A stretch of DNA of 64,000 nt, taken from the NCBI RefSeq assembly GCF_001922345.1, contig NZ_CP018811.1, positions 2,418,001 to 2,482,000 on the forward strand, in the 5' to 3' direction. The position numbers were made by a program, and so were the translations under genes. The stretch is from Paraburkholderia sp. SOS3. GTDB lineage: Bacteria; Pseudomonadota; Gammaproteobacteria; Burkholderiales; Burkholderiaceae. The notes beneath the pieces are model-generated. The model made no database searches. It was given only the letters and a program-made list of their open reading frames with translations, and had not been told where the DNA came from. Shown here piece by piece: positions 43,557-55,215 of the stretch. Position 1 is the first letter of the stretch; the number at the start of each line of letters is the position of its first letter.

Positions 43557-44936
43557 TCTCGGCGGCACCTTCGCAAACAGCAGGTTCAACCCTTCGCCGA
43601 TAGTCGGATGGCTCAGGATCGCATCGCGCACTGCCGTGTACGGCAGCTTGCCGAGCATCGCCATCTGCACCGCGGACACCACTTCGCCAGCCTGCGTGCC
43701 GACCATCGTGAAGCCGACGATCTCGTCCGAATCGGCCGCCACGAGCGCCTTCATGAAGCCGGCCGTCTCGTGGTTCGTGCGCGCGCGCGGCACCGCGGCC
43801 ATCGGCAGCGTCGCGACCCGCACCTTGATGCCTTTCTGCGCGGCTTCCGTTTCGTTGAGGCCGATGCGCGCGAGTTCCGGTTCGATGAAAAGCGCATACG
43901 GTATCGTGCGATTCGCCGTCGTGTACGTACCGCCGGCGAGGCTCGACTTCAGCACGCGGTAGTCGTCGAACGAGGCGTGCGTGAACATCGGCGTGCCGGC
44001 CACTTCGCCGATCGCCCACGTATTCGGCGCGCTCGTCGCGAGCCGTTCGTCGGTGACGATAAAGCCGCGCTCGTCGAGTTTGACGCCGGCTTCCTCGAGG
44101 CCGATGTCACGCGTATTCGGCGTGCGGCCCGCCGCGACGAGAATATGCGTGCCGTCGAGCGTGCTGCCGTCGGTCAGCGTGACCCGCACGCTTTTGCCCG
44201 AGTGGCCGTCCACCTTGACCGCCCGCGCATTCACGCGCACCTCGATGCCGTCCTGCACGAGCGCGGCCGTGATCGCCGCGGCGACGTCCGCGTCTTCGCG
44301 CATCGCGACGCGCGGCGCTTCCTGCAGCACCGTCACGCGGCTGCCGAGACGCCGGAACGCCTGCGCCATTTCGAGACCGATATAGCCGCCGCCGAACACG
44401 ATCAGATGCTCGGGCAGCGTGTCGAGTTCGAGCGCTTCGACGTGCGTGAGCGGCGCCGCATACCGCAGGCCGTCGATATCGGGAACCGCGGCGGTCGTGC
44501 CCGTGTTGATGAATGCGTGGTCGCCGAACACGACGCGCTGGTCGCCGTTCGGCAGCGTCACTTCGATCGTGCGAGGCGCAACGAAGCGGCCATTGCCGAC
44601 GATGAGGTCGAGTCCGGACGTCTGGAACGCGGTCATATTGATGTCGACCATTCCGTCCACGACCGAGCGCACGCGCCGATAGACGCGCTTCATATCGAGC
44701 CCGCCCGCTTGCGGCGCGGCGCCGAGCTTTTCAGCCTCGCGGGCCGCATGCATGAGCCGCGCAGTCTGAATCAGCGATTTCGTCGGAATACACGCGACGT
44801 TGATACACGAGCCGCCGATCATGCCGCGCTCGACCACGGCGACTTTCCTGCCGGCTTTCGCGAGTTCGACGGCGAGCGTCTTGCCGCCTTTGCCGCCGCC
44901 GAGAAACACATACTCGAACCGTTCGACTGGTGCCAT
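43551..44936 (-). CDS. class I pyridine nucleotide-disulfide oxidoreductase (flavoprotein)
   Basis: 461 aa. FAD motif GGGKGGKTLA near 13-22, redox-active pair GGSCINVACIPTKS (Cys-x4-Cys), NAD(P) motif GGGYIGLEMA near 176, and the C-terminal HPTIGE carrying the catalytic His-Glu pair. Domain order matches dihydrolipoamide dehydrogenase, mercuric reductase and glutathione reductase; the GGGKGG start is typical of the MerA-like/'probable pyridine nucleotide-disulfide oxidoreductase' branch. No MerR, MerT or lipoyl partner nearby, so the disulfide substrate is unknown. Confidence 0.9.
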   Translation of the reverse strand: MAPVERFEYVFLGGGKGGKTLAVELAKAGRKVAVVERGMIGGSCINVACIPTKSLIQTARLMHAAREAEKLGAAPQAGGLDMKRVYRRVRSVVDGMVDINMTAFQTSGLDLIVGNGRFVAPRTIEVTLPNGDQRVVFGDHAFINTGTTAAVPDIDGLRYAAPLTHVEALELDTLPEHLIVFGGGYIGLEMAQAFRRLGSRVTVLQEAPRVAMREDADVAAAITAALVQDGIEVRVNARAVKVDGHSGKSVRVTLTDGSTLDGTHILVAAGRTPNTRDIGLEEAGVKLDERGFIVTDERLATSAPNTWAIGEVAGTPMFTHASFDDYRVLKSSLAGGTYTTANRTIPYALFIEPELARIGLNETEAAQKGIKVRVATLPMAAVPRARTNHETAGFMKALVAADSDEIVGFTMVGTQAGEVVSAVQMAMLGKLPYTAVRDAILSHPTIGEGLNLLFAKVPPRA

Positions 44937-45150
44937 TGCCTTGACCTCCGGGATTCGTTCGTTGCCGGTCTACGCTGTTGCGCCCGGCTTCGAAAGAATC
45001 GTAGGGCAGGGGGGGAGGCGCCGATATGATCGATCGTCGCAAAGGCATGCTCGGACGGATCAAATCGTTCGGCAGCGAGGCAAAGACGAAGGTTTTACCG
45101 GCAGCCGGCAGATAAGCGGCAGATTGCGGGCCGCAACGCGCAGCCAACGC

Positions 45151-47100
<1,950 letters not shown>

Positions 47101-47615
47101 GTGCGACGACGCGCGGGCCAATGGACCGCGCGCTTACCTCGTGTGTTTGAAGAAGCGAAGAACGAAGGGCTGCGCGAGCGGGCGCAATCGATAACGATGC
47201 GGTGGCCGGCCGCTGGCCGAAATGCGGTGGCCAGAATTTCCGGTTGGGATAATCGTGCAACGAAGCGCACTGCCGGGTGCACTACTGGGCGCACTGCTGC
47301 GTGTGCTGCTGGTTATCGCCAGCGCATCATCGTCGATGGACTCGTTCGTTAGACGAAGACGAAGCCACGATTGTACCGCCCGCGCGAGGCGCGCGTGCGA
47401 CGCGCATCCGCCACCGCGAGCGCTGGTCGCTACGCGCGGCGAGATGCGTGCACATCGTCTGAAGATTTGCATTCGACAGCCTGGCAAACGATACTGAGTG
47501 GGTCGCCTCATTATCCGTCGCCACCGTTGCCATGTCCGTCGACGCGGCACGTCAAAGAGGAACATCGACGAGGCACGCCGATCAGCCACCTTCCGCATTC
47601 GGGAATCGAACCGCG
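47101..47615. other. 515-bp region before nitrile hydratase, no gene seen
   Basis: Shared upstream region of the ABC transporter and the nitrile hydratase operon. ATGCGGTGGCC occurs twice 24 bases apart (about 47203 and 47223). Short frames are noise-like. A T-arm-like GGTTCGATTCCC on the minus strand near 47600 has no pairing stem, so it is not a tRNA. Confidence 0.45.
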
Positions 47616-48308
47616 ATGAGCCACGAAAGCCATAAACCGCACGGTCCGCATGAAGCCGAGCATGAAGCCGCGCATGAACGCGGCCGTCACCATGCCCACG
47701 AAGGCAGCGCCTTATCGGAAATGGAGCTGCGCGTGCGCGCGCTCGAATCGCTGCTGGTCGAGAAGGGCTACGTCGACCCGCAGGCGCTCGACGTGCTGAT
47801 CGAAACTTACGAGCACCAGATCGGACCGCGCAACGGCGCGCGCGTCGTTGCGCGCGCGTGGAGCGATGCGCAATACCGCGCATGGCTGCTCGACGACGCG
47901 ACCGCCGCGATCGCGTCGCTCGGTTATTCGGGCCGCGGCGGCGAACATATGGTCGTGCTCGAGAACACGCCGCGCGTGCACAACATGGTCGTCTGCACGC
48001 TGTGTTCGTGCTATCCGTGGCCGGTGCTCGGCTTGCCGCCGGTCTGGTACAAGTCGGCGCCATACCGTTCGCGCGTCGTGATCGACCCGCGCGGCGTACT
48101 GAAAGAGTTCGGCTACGAGCTGCCCGAAGACGTCGAATTCCGCGTCTGGGATTCGACGTCCGAATTGCGCTATCTCGTGTTGCCGATGCGTCCCGAAGGA
48201 ACCGATGGTTTGAGCGAAGACGCGCTCGCGGAACTCGTCACGCGCGACTCGATGATCGGCACGGGCTTGCCGCATGCGCCTCGAGGCGCGCAAGGAGCAC
48301 GCGCATGA
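47616..48308 (+). CDS. nthA: cobalt-type nitrile hydratase alpha subunit
   Basis: 230 aa. Hydrates nitriles to amides. The metal site is VCTLCSC with Cys127, Cys130, Ser131 and Cys132; Thr128 marks the cobalt type (iron enzymes have Ser). The two inner-ligand cysteines (130, 132) would be oxidised post-translationally. Residues 1-30 are a His-rich leader (nine His), unusual for the family and possibly metal-binding. ATG 47616 chosen over an upstream frame start at 47532. The stop overlaps the beta-subunit ATG (ATGA). Confidence 0.95.
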   Translation: MSHESHKPHGPHEAEHEAAHERGRHHAHEGSALSEMELRVRALESLLVEKGYVDPQALDVLIETYEHQIGPRNGARVVARAWSDAQYRAWLLDDATAAIASLGYSGRGGEHMVVLENTPRVHNMVVCTLCSCYPWPVLGLPPVWYKSAPYRSRVVIDPRGVLKEFGYELPEDVEFRVWDSTSELRYLVLPMRPEGTDGLSEDALAELVTRDSMIGTGLPHAPRGAQGARA

Positions 48309-48982
48309 ACGGCGCACACGACATGGGCGGCATGCAGAGCTTCGGCCCTGTGCAGCCCGAGCGCGACGAGCCGATCTTCCACGCGGACTGGGAGCCGCGC
48401 GTGCTTGCGCTGACGCTCGCGATGGGCGCGACAGGCACGTGGAATATCGACATGTCGCGCGCCGCGCGCGAAAGTCTGCCGCCCGCGCAATACCTGGCCG
48501 ATACGTACTACGAGATCTGGTTCGAGGGCCTTTGCAAGCTGCTGATCGAACACGGCCTCGCCACTGCGGAAGAAATCGAGGCGGGCAAGCCGGCAGGGCC
48601 GCCCGCGCGCGTCAAGCGCGTGCTTGAGGCAGCGCAAGTGCGCCCGACTTTGTCGCGCGGCTTTCCATACGACAGGCCGATGGCCGATCCGGCGCGCTTT
48701 GTCGCAGGCGACGCGGTGCGCACGCGTGAAATGAATCCGGCGACGCATACGCGCTTGCCGCGCTATTGCCGCGGCAAGCGCGGCGAAATCGTCGCGGTGC
48801 GCGGCGCGCATGTGTTTCCCGATGCACATGCGATCGGGCAGGGCGAGCAGCCGCGCTGGCTTTATACCGTGCGCTTCGCGGCGGCGGAACTGTGGGGCGA
48901 CGATACGAGCGCCGCATCGGTGTGCGTCGACTGCTGGGAACCGTACCTCGAACCCGCGGGCGCGCATGGACAGGAACACTGA
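48305..48982 (+). CDS. nthB: nitrile hydratase beta subunit
   Basis: 225 aa. [16 protein letters not shown] is the classic beta-subunit start; the C-terminal SH3-like barrel includes [26 protein letters not shown] and [15 protein letters not shown]. Forms the alpha-beta heterodimer with arginines (RGF, RLPRY) contacting the oxidised cysteines. ATGA overlap with alpha ensures equal synthesis. Confidence 0.95.
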   Translation: MNGAHDMGGMQSFGPVQPERDEPIFHADWEPRVLALTLAMGATGTWNIDMSRAARESLPPAQYLADTYYEIWFEGLCKLLIEHGLATAEEIEAGKPAGPPARVKRVLEAAQVRPTLSRGFPYDRPMADPARFVAGDAVRTREMNPATHTRLPRYCRGKRGEIVAVRGAHVFPDAHAIGQGEQPRWLYTVRFAAAELWGDDTSAASVCVDCWEPYLEPAGAHGQEH

Positions 48983-49007
48983 ACGCGCCCGAACAGGCGC
49001 GAAGGCT

Positions 49008-49427
49008 ATGACCAACATGACAACCATGACAACCATGGCACCCATGACAACGACAGCCGCTGCACATGCAGGGTCGGGCGAATCGTCGGACCTGCTCATG
49101 CACCTGCCGGAATTGCCGCGCGACGGCAACGCCCCCGTGTTCAGCGCGCCGTGGGAAGCGGCGGCGTTTGCGATGACGCTCGCGCTCTATCGCCGCGGCG
49201 TTTTCACATGGGCCGAGTGGGCCGCGTATCTGCACGACGCGATTCGCGACGCGCAATCGGCCGGCGACCCCGATCGCGGCGACACGTACTACCGGCACTG
49301 GCTGAGCGCGCTCGAGCGCATCGCCGCGGCGAAAGGCTGCGTGACGCCCGCAGGATTGCTGGCGCGGCGCGACGCATGGGATCGGGCCGCGCGCCGCACG
49401 CCGCATGGCCAGCCCATCGAACTGTGA
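49008..49427 (+). CDS. nitrile hydratase activator (P14K/accessory) protein
   Basis: 139 aa from ATG 49008. Middle part PVFSAPWEAAAFAMTLALYRRGVFTWAEWAAYL resembles the N-terminal half of beta subunits, as expected for the activator that delivers cobalt by subunit swapping. Preceded by a repetitive Met/Thr stretch (MTNMTTMTTMAPM), so the true start may vary; ATG 48966 (MDRNTER) would overlap beta by 17 bases. It completes the usual alpha-beta-activator operon. No amidase or cobalt transporter lies nearby. Confidence 0.88.
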   Translation: MTNMTTMTTMAPMTTTAAAHAGSGESSDLLMHLPELPRDGNAPVFSAPWEAAAFAMTLALYRRGVFTWAEWAAYLHDAIRDAQSAGDPDRGDTYYRHWLSALERIAAAKGCVTPAGLLARRDAWDRAARRTPHGQPIEL

Positions 49428-49589
49428 ACGTTCGGTTTTCTGCGCGACGAGGCGCGACACGCGCGGATACGTGTCCAGGCGAAACGCCGCAACGCAAGCG
49501 CATCAGCCGCAATACCGACGTACTGGACGCCACCACCGTCCCCCGCAACGGGCAGCGGCCCTCGCGCGTCCTGCACCGCAAATCCAGCG

Positions 49590-50219
49590 TTACTGACTGG
49601 AAACCGGCGTTCCCGAATGAACCTGCTGTACGCGAGGCGCCGCTACCTGCGTGACGGCGCGCATCACGCCGCCGTGATACATGGCGACGACGTTGCCGCT
49701 CGCATCCTTTTCGGCGGCGTCCCACGGCGCGTTGTGGCGGAAGGTGCCCGTCAGCGAGCCGCCGTCCGAGCGATGAATGACGGCATCGCCTTCGAGCAGG
49801 CCGGCGCTGAAATCGCCGGCAACCCAGTCGCCGGTCGGCCAGCGTTTGACGCCTTTGCCGTCCGGCATGCCGTCGCGCAAGCTGCCTTGATAGACGAAAC
49901 CGTCGCCGAGAATCACCTGACCGGGAATGTCCGGCGGATTCGGGTCGGCCGGATTGATCGTCGAAGCAGCGGCGGCCGACGTGGCCGATGGAACGGCCGC
50001 GGTATTGGACGACGAATCGCCCGAGCCGGACCCATTCGCGTTGACCGCATTGACAACGGGCGGAATGGCGCCAATGGCGTTCACGTTCGTCTGAGTGCTG
50101 CTTGCTGCAGCGCCGCTGTCGTCGGCTGATGCAATGGCCGGCACAATCAGGGAAAGTGTTGCGACGGCAACCGTCAATGCAAGGATCGGCGGGCGGGGTG
50201 GCTTGTTTGCGGACAGCAC
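49590..50219 (-). CDS. exported MORN-repeat protein
   Basis: 209 aa. Signal peptide 1-32 (ending AIASA-DD), then an Ala/Ser/Asn low-complexity linker (about 33-95), then three or so MORN units (FVYQGSLRDGMPDGKGVKRWP, WVAGDFSAGLLEGDAVI, SLTGTFRHNAP). Probably periplasmic or surface; MORN motifs form beta-hairpin sheets of unclear role in bacteria. Ends convergent with the nitrile hydratase operon. Confidence 0.82.
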   Translation of the reverse strand: MLSANKPPRPPILALTVAVATLSLIVPAIASADDSGAAASSTQTNVNAIGAIPPVVNAVNANGSGSGDSSSNTAAVPSATSAAAASTINPADPNPPDIPGQVILGDGFVYQGSLRDGMPDGKGVKRWPTGDWVAGDFSAGLLEGDAVIHRSDGGSLTGTFRHNAPWDAAEKDASGNVVAMYHGGVMRAVTQVAAPRVQQVHSGTPVSSQ

Positions 50220-50492
50220 GGTGATCTCCTTGAAGTCGACTTGATGAAGGAAGCCGTGTCAGCGAAGAAAACTAGCTCGTATGCCCTGCGAACACAATGG
50301 CGTCATGCATCGATGTGTGCGTTGATGCACAGTCGCAAATCACATGATAAGAAGAACGTGCTATAGGCGCATGGGTTCGTCATTTGATATGCGCTGAGCT
50401 CGCGCGAAATGCATGCGCGGCGACACGCATGCATGGCATGACCGCCGCGCGAACCAGCGATGCGTTCTGCGTCGCGCGTTATCGAAGCGCGC

Positions 50493-51869
50493 TCAGGTCA
50501 GCACGCTCCATAACGCGAGCGTCAGCACGAGACCGACGACGGATACGATGGTCTGCAAAATCGACCAGACGAAAACCGTCTGCTTCAACTGGAGTCCGAA
50601 ATACTCGCGGACCATCCAGAATCCCGCGTCGTTCACATGGCAGAAGAAGACCGAGCCCGCGCCGATCGCAAGCGCGAGCAGCGAGTTGTGCGTGACTGAC
50701 AGCCCCGTCACCACGGGCGCGACGATACCCGCAGTGGCCGTGGTTGCGACCGTGGCGGAGCCCGTGGCCTGGCGTAATGCGACAGCGATGAGCCAGGCGA
50801 GCACGAGCAGCGGCAGATGAGCGCCGAGCGCGATCTTGCCGATCGTCGTACTGATGCCCGCGACGACGAGCGTCTGTTTCAGGCCGCCGCCCGCACCGAT
50901 CGTGAGCAGCAGCGCGGCGATCGGCGGCAGGCTTTTGCGCAGAATGCCGCCCACGCGCTCGCGCGGCATGCCGCGCGACCAGCCGAGCGCCACGATCGCG
51001 AAAAGCACGGTGAGGCCGAGTGCGACAAGCGGCTCGCCGAGGAAATCGAGCGCGTCGTGGGCGAGCGTGTTCGGCTCGAGCGCAAGCTTTGCCACGGTGC
51101 GTCCAAGCATCAGCACGACGGGCAACAAAATCGTGATGAGCGAGATCGCAAAGCCGGGCAACGCGGACGACGCCGTTTCGGAGCGGAACAGCTTGCCCAT
51201 CTCGTCGGGCTCGGCGATCTGCATGCGTTTCGCGAGCCAGCCGCCGTAGACGGGTCCCGCGAGAATCACAGCCGGAATCGCGACGATCAGGCCGAGGCCT
51301 AGCGTAAGACCGAGATCCGCATGCAGCGCGCCGACTGCGATCAGCGGTCCCGGATGCGGCGGCAGCAGCGCATGCAGCGTCGTCATGCCGGCGAGCGCGG
51401 GAATCGCGATGCGCAGGATCGGCTGCTGCGCGCGGCGCGCCATCACGAAGATGATCGGCACCATCATCACGAGGCCGACTTCGAAGAACAGCGGCAGGCC
51501 GATGATGATCGCGACGAGCGCCATCATCCACGGCAGCCGGCGTGGCGTCGACAGATCGAGGATCGTGGTGACGAGGCGATCGGCCGCGCCCGAATCGGCC
51601 ATCAGCGCACCGAGCATCGCACCGAGCGCGATGATGATGCCGATGTCGCCGAGCAGCGCGCCTGCGCCTTTACTGAATGCGCTCGCCACTGCTTCGAGCG
51701 GCAAGCCTGCGCTAAAGCCGGCCGCGAACGTGCCGACGAGAATCGACAGGAACGGCGCAAGTTTTAGCGCACTGATAAAAACGATGATGAGCACGAGGCC
51801 CAAAGCGCACGAGAAAATCAGGCGTGTATCGTGCGCGGACCAGGGGGTAAAGGTAGCTGTAAGGTGCAC
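50493..51869 (-). CDS. GntP-family gluconate/glycerate-type permease
   Basis: 458 aa, about 12-14 helices. FISALKLAPFLSILVGTFAAGFSAGLPL and SGAADRLVTTILDLS then HALLPPHPGPLIA are GntP signatures. H+ symport of a sugar acid; in E. coli relatives take gluconate, idonate or fructuronate. GTG start at 51869 with GGAG upstream. Sits 191 bases after tartronate semialdehyde reductase on the same strand, suggesting uptake for a glycerate/glucarate-type pathway. Confidence 0.9.
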   Translation of the reverse strand: MHLTATFTPWSAHDTRLIFSCALGLVLIIVFISALKLAPFLSILVGTFAAGFSAGLPLEAVASAFSKGAGALLGDIGIIIALGAMLGALMADSGAADRLVTTILDLSTPRRLPWMMALVAIIIGLPLFFEVGLVMMVPIIFVMARRAQQPILRIAIPALAGMTTLHALLPPHPGPLIAVGALHADLGLTLGLGLIVAIPAVILAGPVYGGWLAKRMQIAEPDEMGKLFRSETASSALPGFAISLITILLPVVLMLGRTVAKLALEPNTLAHDALDFLGEPLVALGLTVLFAIVALGWSRGMPRERVGGILRKSLPPIAALLLTIGAGGGLKQTLVVAGISTTIGKIALGAHLPLLVLAWLIAVALRQATGSATVATTATAGIVAPVVTGLSVTHNSLLALAIGAGSVFFCHVNDAGFWMVREYFGLQLKQTVFVWSILQTIVSVVGLVLTLALWSVLT

Positions 51870-52060
51870 TGTGTCTCCGCAAGCGTGTCAGGACAGCCGG
51901 GACGGTGCGTGCGATATCGCGCCGGCCGCCCGCGGGCCAGCGAGATTTTAGCGGTCGCTGAAGATGGAATGCGAGAGGACGTGAGCCGCTTTTTGCGTGC
52001 GGAGCGCGGGCCGATGCGCTCCGCTCATGCTCGGTTCGGTTCGGCGCGGTTCGCTTCGGA

Positions 52061-52945
52061 TCACCCGGCGATTCGATGCGCGGACAACGTTTCGATTGCC
52101 TGGCACAGCGCCGAGTGGTCGAGCTCGCCGAAGCCGAGCGCCATGCATGCGTTCATCAACTGCTGCATCGCGCCGGTGTTGGGCAGCGAAACGCCGAGCG
52201 CTTTCGCGCCTTCGTTCGCGAGACCGATGTCCTTCTGATGCAGATTGATTCGGAAGCCCGGGTTGAACGTGCGCTTGATCATGCGTTCGCCGTGCACCTC
52301 GAGCACGCGCGACGATGCGAAACCGCCCATCAGCGCTTCGCGCACCTTCGCCGGATCGGCGCCGGCTTTCGAGGCGAACAGCAGCGCTTCGGCCACGGCC
52401 TGAATGTTCAGCGCCACGATGATCTGATTCGCGACCTTCGCCGTCTGGCCATCGCCGTTGTTGCCGACGAGCGTGATGTTCTTGCCCATCAGTTCGAACA
52501 GTGGCTTGACCTTGTCGAACACCGGCTGCGGACCGCCGATCATGATCGTCAGCGACGCGGCTTTCGCGCCGACTTCGCCGCCCGATACAGGCGCGTCGAG
52601 ATAGTCGCTGCCGAGGTCGTTGATACGCTTTGCGAAGCCTTTGGTGGCGATCGGCGAAATCGAACTCATGTCGACGACGGTCTTGCCCTTGCCGAGCGTC
52701 GACGCGACGCCGTTGTCGCCGAACAGCACGGCCTCGACATGCGGCGTATCGGGCACCATCAGGAAAACGATTTCCGCTTCGCGCGCGACTTCGGCGGGCG
52801 ATGCGCACGCCTTGCCGCCTTGTTTGACGAGCTCGTCGGGTACGCCTGAGCGGCTGTGCAGAAAGAGCGTGTGGCCGCCTTTGATCAGGTTGGCCGCCAT
52901 CGGCGTGCCCATGATGCCGAGTCCAATAAAGCCAGCTTTTGCCAT
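52061..52945 (-). CDS. glxR: tartronate semialdehyde reductase (2-hydroxy-3-oxopropionate reductase)
   Basis: 294 aa, beta-hydroxyacid dehydrogenase family. NAD(P) motif GFIGLGIMGTPMA at 5-17, substrate motif DAPVSGGEVGA near 117-127, catalytic Lys in GDGQTAKVANQ near 170. FNPGFRINLHQKDIGLA is typical of GarR/GlxR. Reduces tartronate semialdehyde to D-glycerate in glyoxylate or glucarate degradation. No gcl or hyi beside it; the downstream GntP permease is the only metabolic partner. Confidence 0.9.
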   Translation of the reverse strand: MAKAGFIGLGIMGTPMAANLIKGGHTLFLHSRSGVPDELVKQGGKACASPAEVAREAEIVFLMVPDTPHVEAVLFGDNGVASTLGKGKTVVDMSSISPIATKGFAKRINDLGSDYLDAPVSGGEVGAKAASLTIMIGGPQPVFDKVKPLFELMGKNITLVGNNGDGQTAKVANQIIVALNIQAVAEALLFASKAGADPAKVREALMGGFASSRVLEVHGERMIKRTFNPGFRINLHQKDIGLANEGAKALGVSLPNTGAMQQLMNACMALGFGELDHSALCQAIETLSAHRIAG

Positions 52946-53253
52946 GGTGTCCTCTTGAGTCCTCTGATGGGTGATGGGGAAGCGGGGTCCGCTGGGGATG
53001 GCGGATAACGCGATGGTACCCGGAGTCGGGTGAAGCTACAGGCTTTCGCTTCGATTCATCGGCAGCGGTGCCGGACAACTAACATCCATCTCCGCGCGAT
53101 CGCGCCGTGCACCGTCGCGCCGATTCCGAAATGGCCACCTGTGGCTGGCAGCACGTTCCCGTTCAGTTCCAGGCAGCGCTATATCAAGGTCGGGCAGGCG
53201 AGTGGAAGAAATAACGCGAATGCCGCGAGACACGGTAATCCAGAGGAGGCGAC
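52946..53253. other. divergent region glxR / SGNH lipoprotein, no gene seen
   Basis: 308 bases. No coding frame. A strong AGAGGAGG ribosome site ends it, 6 bases before the SGNH ATG at 53254. No dyad strong enough to call. Confidence 0.4.
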
Positions 53254-54660
53254 ATGTACCCCACCGTTAGGTATCGACGCACATCGCTGTGGCATCAGTC
53301 CGGGAGCTGGCTCATTTCAATCGTCTTCGCGGGTCTGTTGTCTGCCTGCGGTGGCGATGGTAGCGGCGCAGCCGGCGGCGCAGCGCACGCGCTGGCCACT
53401 CAGGCTCCATCGGCACCGGATACCGCGACTGCGGCGGCAACCCGATGGGCCACCACCTGGGAAGCCGCGATGCTGCAGAATGGTTTGCAGAATTTCGATT
53501 CCGACACTGCCCGCACGCGTATCCATACCAGCGCGGGCGGCACAGGTGTGCGGATCCGTCTCTCGAATATTTTCGGCACGCAGGTCATGGTGGTCGATGG
53601 AGCGAATGTGGCGCTGCCTGACACTGGCAACGCCGCGGATCCGACCGCGATCGACATGAGCACGCTGCACAACGTGACGTTCAACAACGGCCAGACCTTC
53701 GCCGAAGTGCCGCCCGGCGAAGAATTGCTAAGCGACCCGGTCGCGATGAACGTGCCAAAGCTATCGGATCTGATGGTGACGATCCATTTCAACGGGCTCG
53801 TGCAATACGCCGATGGCCACTCGGACGACGTCACGCCGTTGCCGGGTCTTTACGTCGTGAGAGGCCAGGATGTCGCAACCGCGCCATCGTTCGCGAATAT
53901 TCCGTTCGAGACGTTCAACGGCGCTTTTAACCTGAGCGAAGTGGAAGTGCAGGTGCCGGCGAAGACGCGGTCGATCATCGTGATGAGCGAATCGATCACG
54001 GACGGCCGGGGCGCGGTCGGCATTGAGCATCCGTGGCCGGCCGTGCTAGCGAGTCTCGCTAACGCGAGCAGCGGCACCGTCGCGGTCGGTAACGCCGGCA
54101 TCGGAGGAAATTCGCTATTTAACACGACGGTCGGCGGCCCGGGATGCTGCGGCGTCGATCTGCTCGACCGCTTCCAGCGCGACGTGTTGTCCCGCAATCC
54201 GACCGACATTGTCATTCTCGCGGGCGACAACGATTTGGGCGGTCACACCGCAGACGAGATTATCGCCCGATACCAGATTCTTATCGAAGAGGCCCATGCG
54301 CAGAACATCAAGGTTTACGGCGGGCTTAACACGCCGATCGGCGACATCGTCGGTCTCGACGGCAGTCGCGTCTCGACAGGTTTCTATTCGCCGTCCAACG
54401 AGGCCGAACGGCAGCAGCTGAACGCGTGGATACAGACGCCCGGTCACTATGACGGTTCGATTGATTTCCCGGCCGTGGTCGGAAACCCGTCTATCTCACC
54501 GCTGGGCGTGGCGACTGCCTGCTACGATCCGGAAAGTCCCATCCATATGGACAATCAGGGCTACACAGCGATGGGCACGCTTGCTTATGACGTGATGTTC
54601 GGGAAAACAGTGCGGCCGGCCGCTCCCTGCAATGCGCGGCCGTTTCCGCCTTCCATGTGA
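53254..54660 (+). CDS. SGNH/GDSL hydrolase lipoprotein
   Basis: 468 aa. Lipobox LLSAC with Cys32 makes it a lipoprotein. N-terminal beta domain to about 230, then the SGNH hydrolase: block I reads MSESITDG (usual GDSITDG, nucleophile Ser kept), block II GNAGIGGN, block III GDNDLGG, and the C-terminal DPESPIHMDNQGYTAMG supplies Asp and His. Four cysteines in the C-terminal half could form disulfides. Esterase or carbohydrate deacetylase at the cell envelope; substrate unknown. Confidence 0.88.
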   Translation: MYPTVRYRRTSLWHQSGSWLISIVFAGLLSACGGDGSGAAGGAAHALATQAPSAPDTATAAATRWATTWEAAMLQNGLQNFDSDTARTRIHTSAGGTGVRIRLSNIFGTQVMVVDGANVALPDTGNAADPTAIDMSTLHNVTFNNGQTFAEVPPGEELLSDPVAMNVPKLSDLMVTIHFNGLVQYADGHSDDVTPLPGLYVVRGQDVATAPSFANIPFETFNGAFNLSEVEVQVPAKTRSIIVMSESITDGRGAVGIEHPWPAVLASLANASSGTVAVGNAGIGGNSLFNTTVGGPGCCGVDLLDRFQRDVLSRNPTDIVILAGDNDLGGHTADEIIARYQILIEEAHAQNIKVYGGLNTPIGDIVGLDGSRVSTGFYSPSNEAERQQLNAWIQTPGHYDGSIDFPAVVGNPSISPLGVATACYDPESPIHMDNQGYTAMGTLAYDVMFGKTVRPAAPCNARPFPPSM

Positions 54661-54801
54661 CATTCTCCGGATCGCGGCGTGTGGCTGCTTCGTCAATCGC
54701 GAAAGCCTCTATTTGCTTTGCCTGCACCCAAGGTATCGTCGAAAGCACGCGGAATATCCCCCACGGTCAAGCGTTAAACGGGATGAGGGCCGCGCGACAC
54801 C

Positions 54802-55164
54802 GTGTCGCAAGCGTCGCTCATTTCCCGTTTGCACCATTCCGGTGGTCTGGATATCGCTATGTATTTCATTGCGTTCACCGCGCTGGCGGTGCTGTTCGTG
54901 ATCGTCTGCTTCTGGCGCGAGCTTGCACCGGGGCTTGCCTGGCTCGCGCTGCAATATCACACGTCGCCGGAAGTGCTATCGACCTTGTACACGGGAGGCG
55001 ACGCGCATGTCGACGAAGCAGGGCAGCGGTCCGCCGTGAAGGCCGAGCAGGAACTGCGCGTCGCGCAGGCGCCGCTCGTCGAAGAAGAAATCCGTGCAGG
55101 CGTCGAGAAAGACGTGCAAGCGAAGCCGCACGCTGCGCGAAAGAGGGAAACCGAACCCGTCTAA
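54802..55164 (+). CDS. small single-pass membrane protein, unknown
   Basis: 120 aa from GTG 54802; MYFIAFTALAV at ATG 54859 is an alternative start. One membrane helix (about 20-42 in the long form), then a charged cytoplasmic tail rich in Glu/Ala/Arg with coiled-coil potential (SAVKAEQELRVAQAPLVEEEIRAG). No family recognised; coding composition is fair but the start is uncertain. Confidence 0.5.
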   Translation: MSQASLISRLHHSGGLDIAMYFIAFTALAVLFVIVCFWRELAPGLAWLALQYHTSPEVLSTLYTGGDAHVDEAGQRSAVKAEQELRVAQAPLVEEEIRAGVEKDVQAKPHAARKRETEPV

Positions 55165-55165
55165 T

Positions 55166-55181
55166 CGTTGCATGTGCAACG
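55166..55181. terminator. short palindrome between convergent genes
   Basis: CGTTGCA-TG-TGCAACG directly after the stop at 55164 and 34 bases before the end of the LysR gene. A 7-bp stem without a T-run; possible bidirectional transcription end. Confidence 0.3.
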
Positions 55182-55215
55182 AAGCGCGCATGTAACGCAA
55201 CACGCAAGCCGAGGT

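Noticed and set aside
47590..47615. T-arm-like GGTTCGATTCCC on the minus strand suggesting a tRNA
   Set aside because: The flanking bases do not pair into a T-stem and no acceptor, D or anticodon arms are present.
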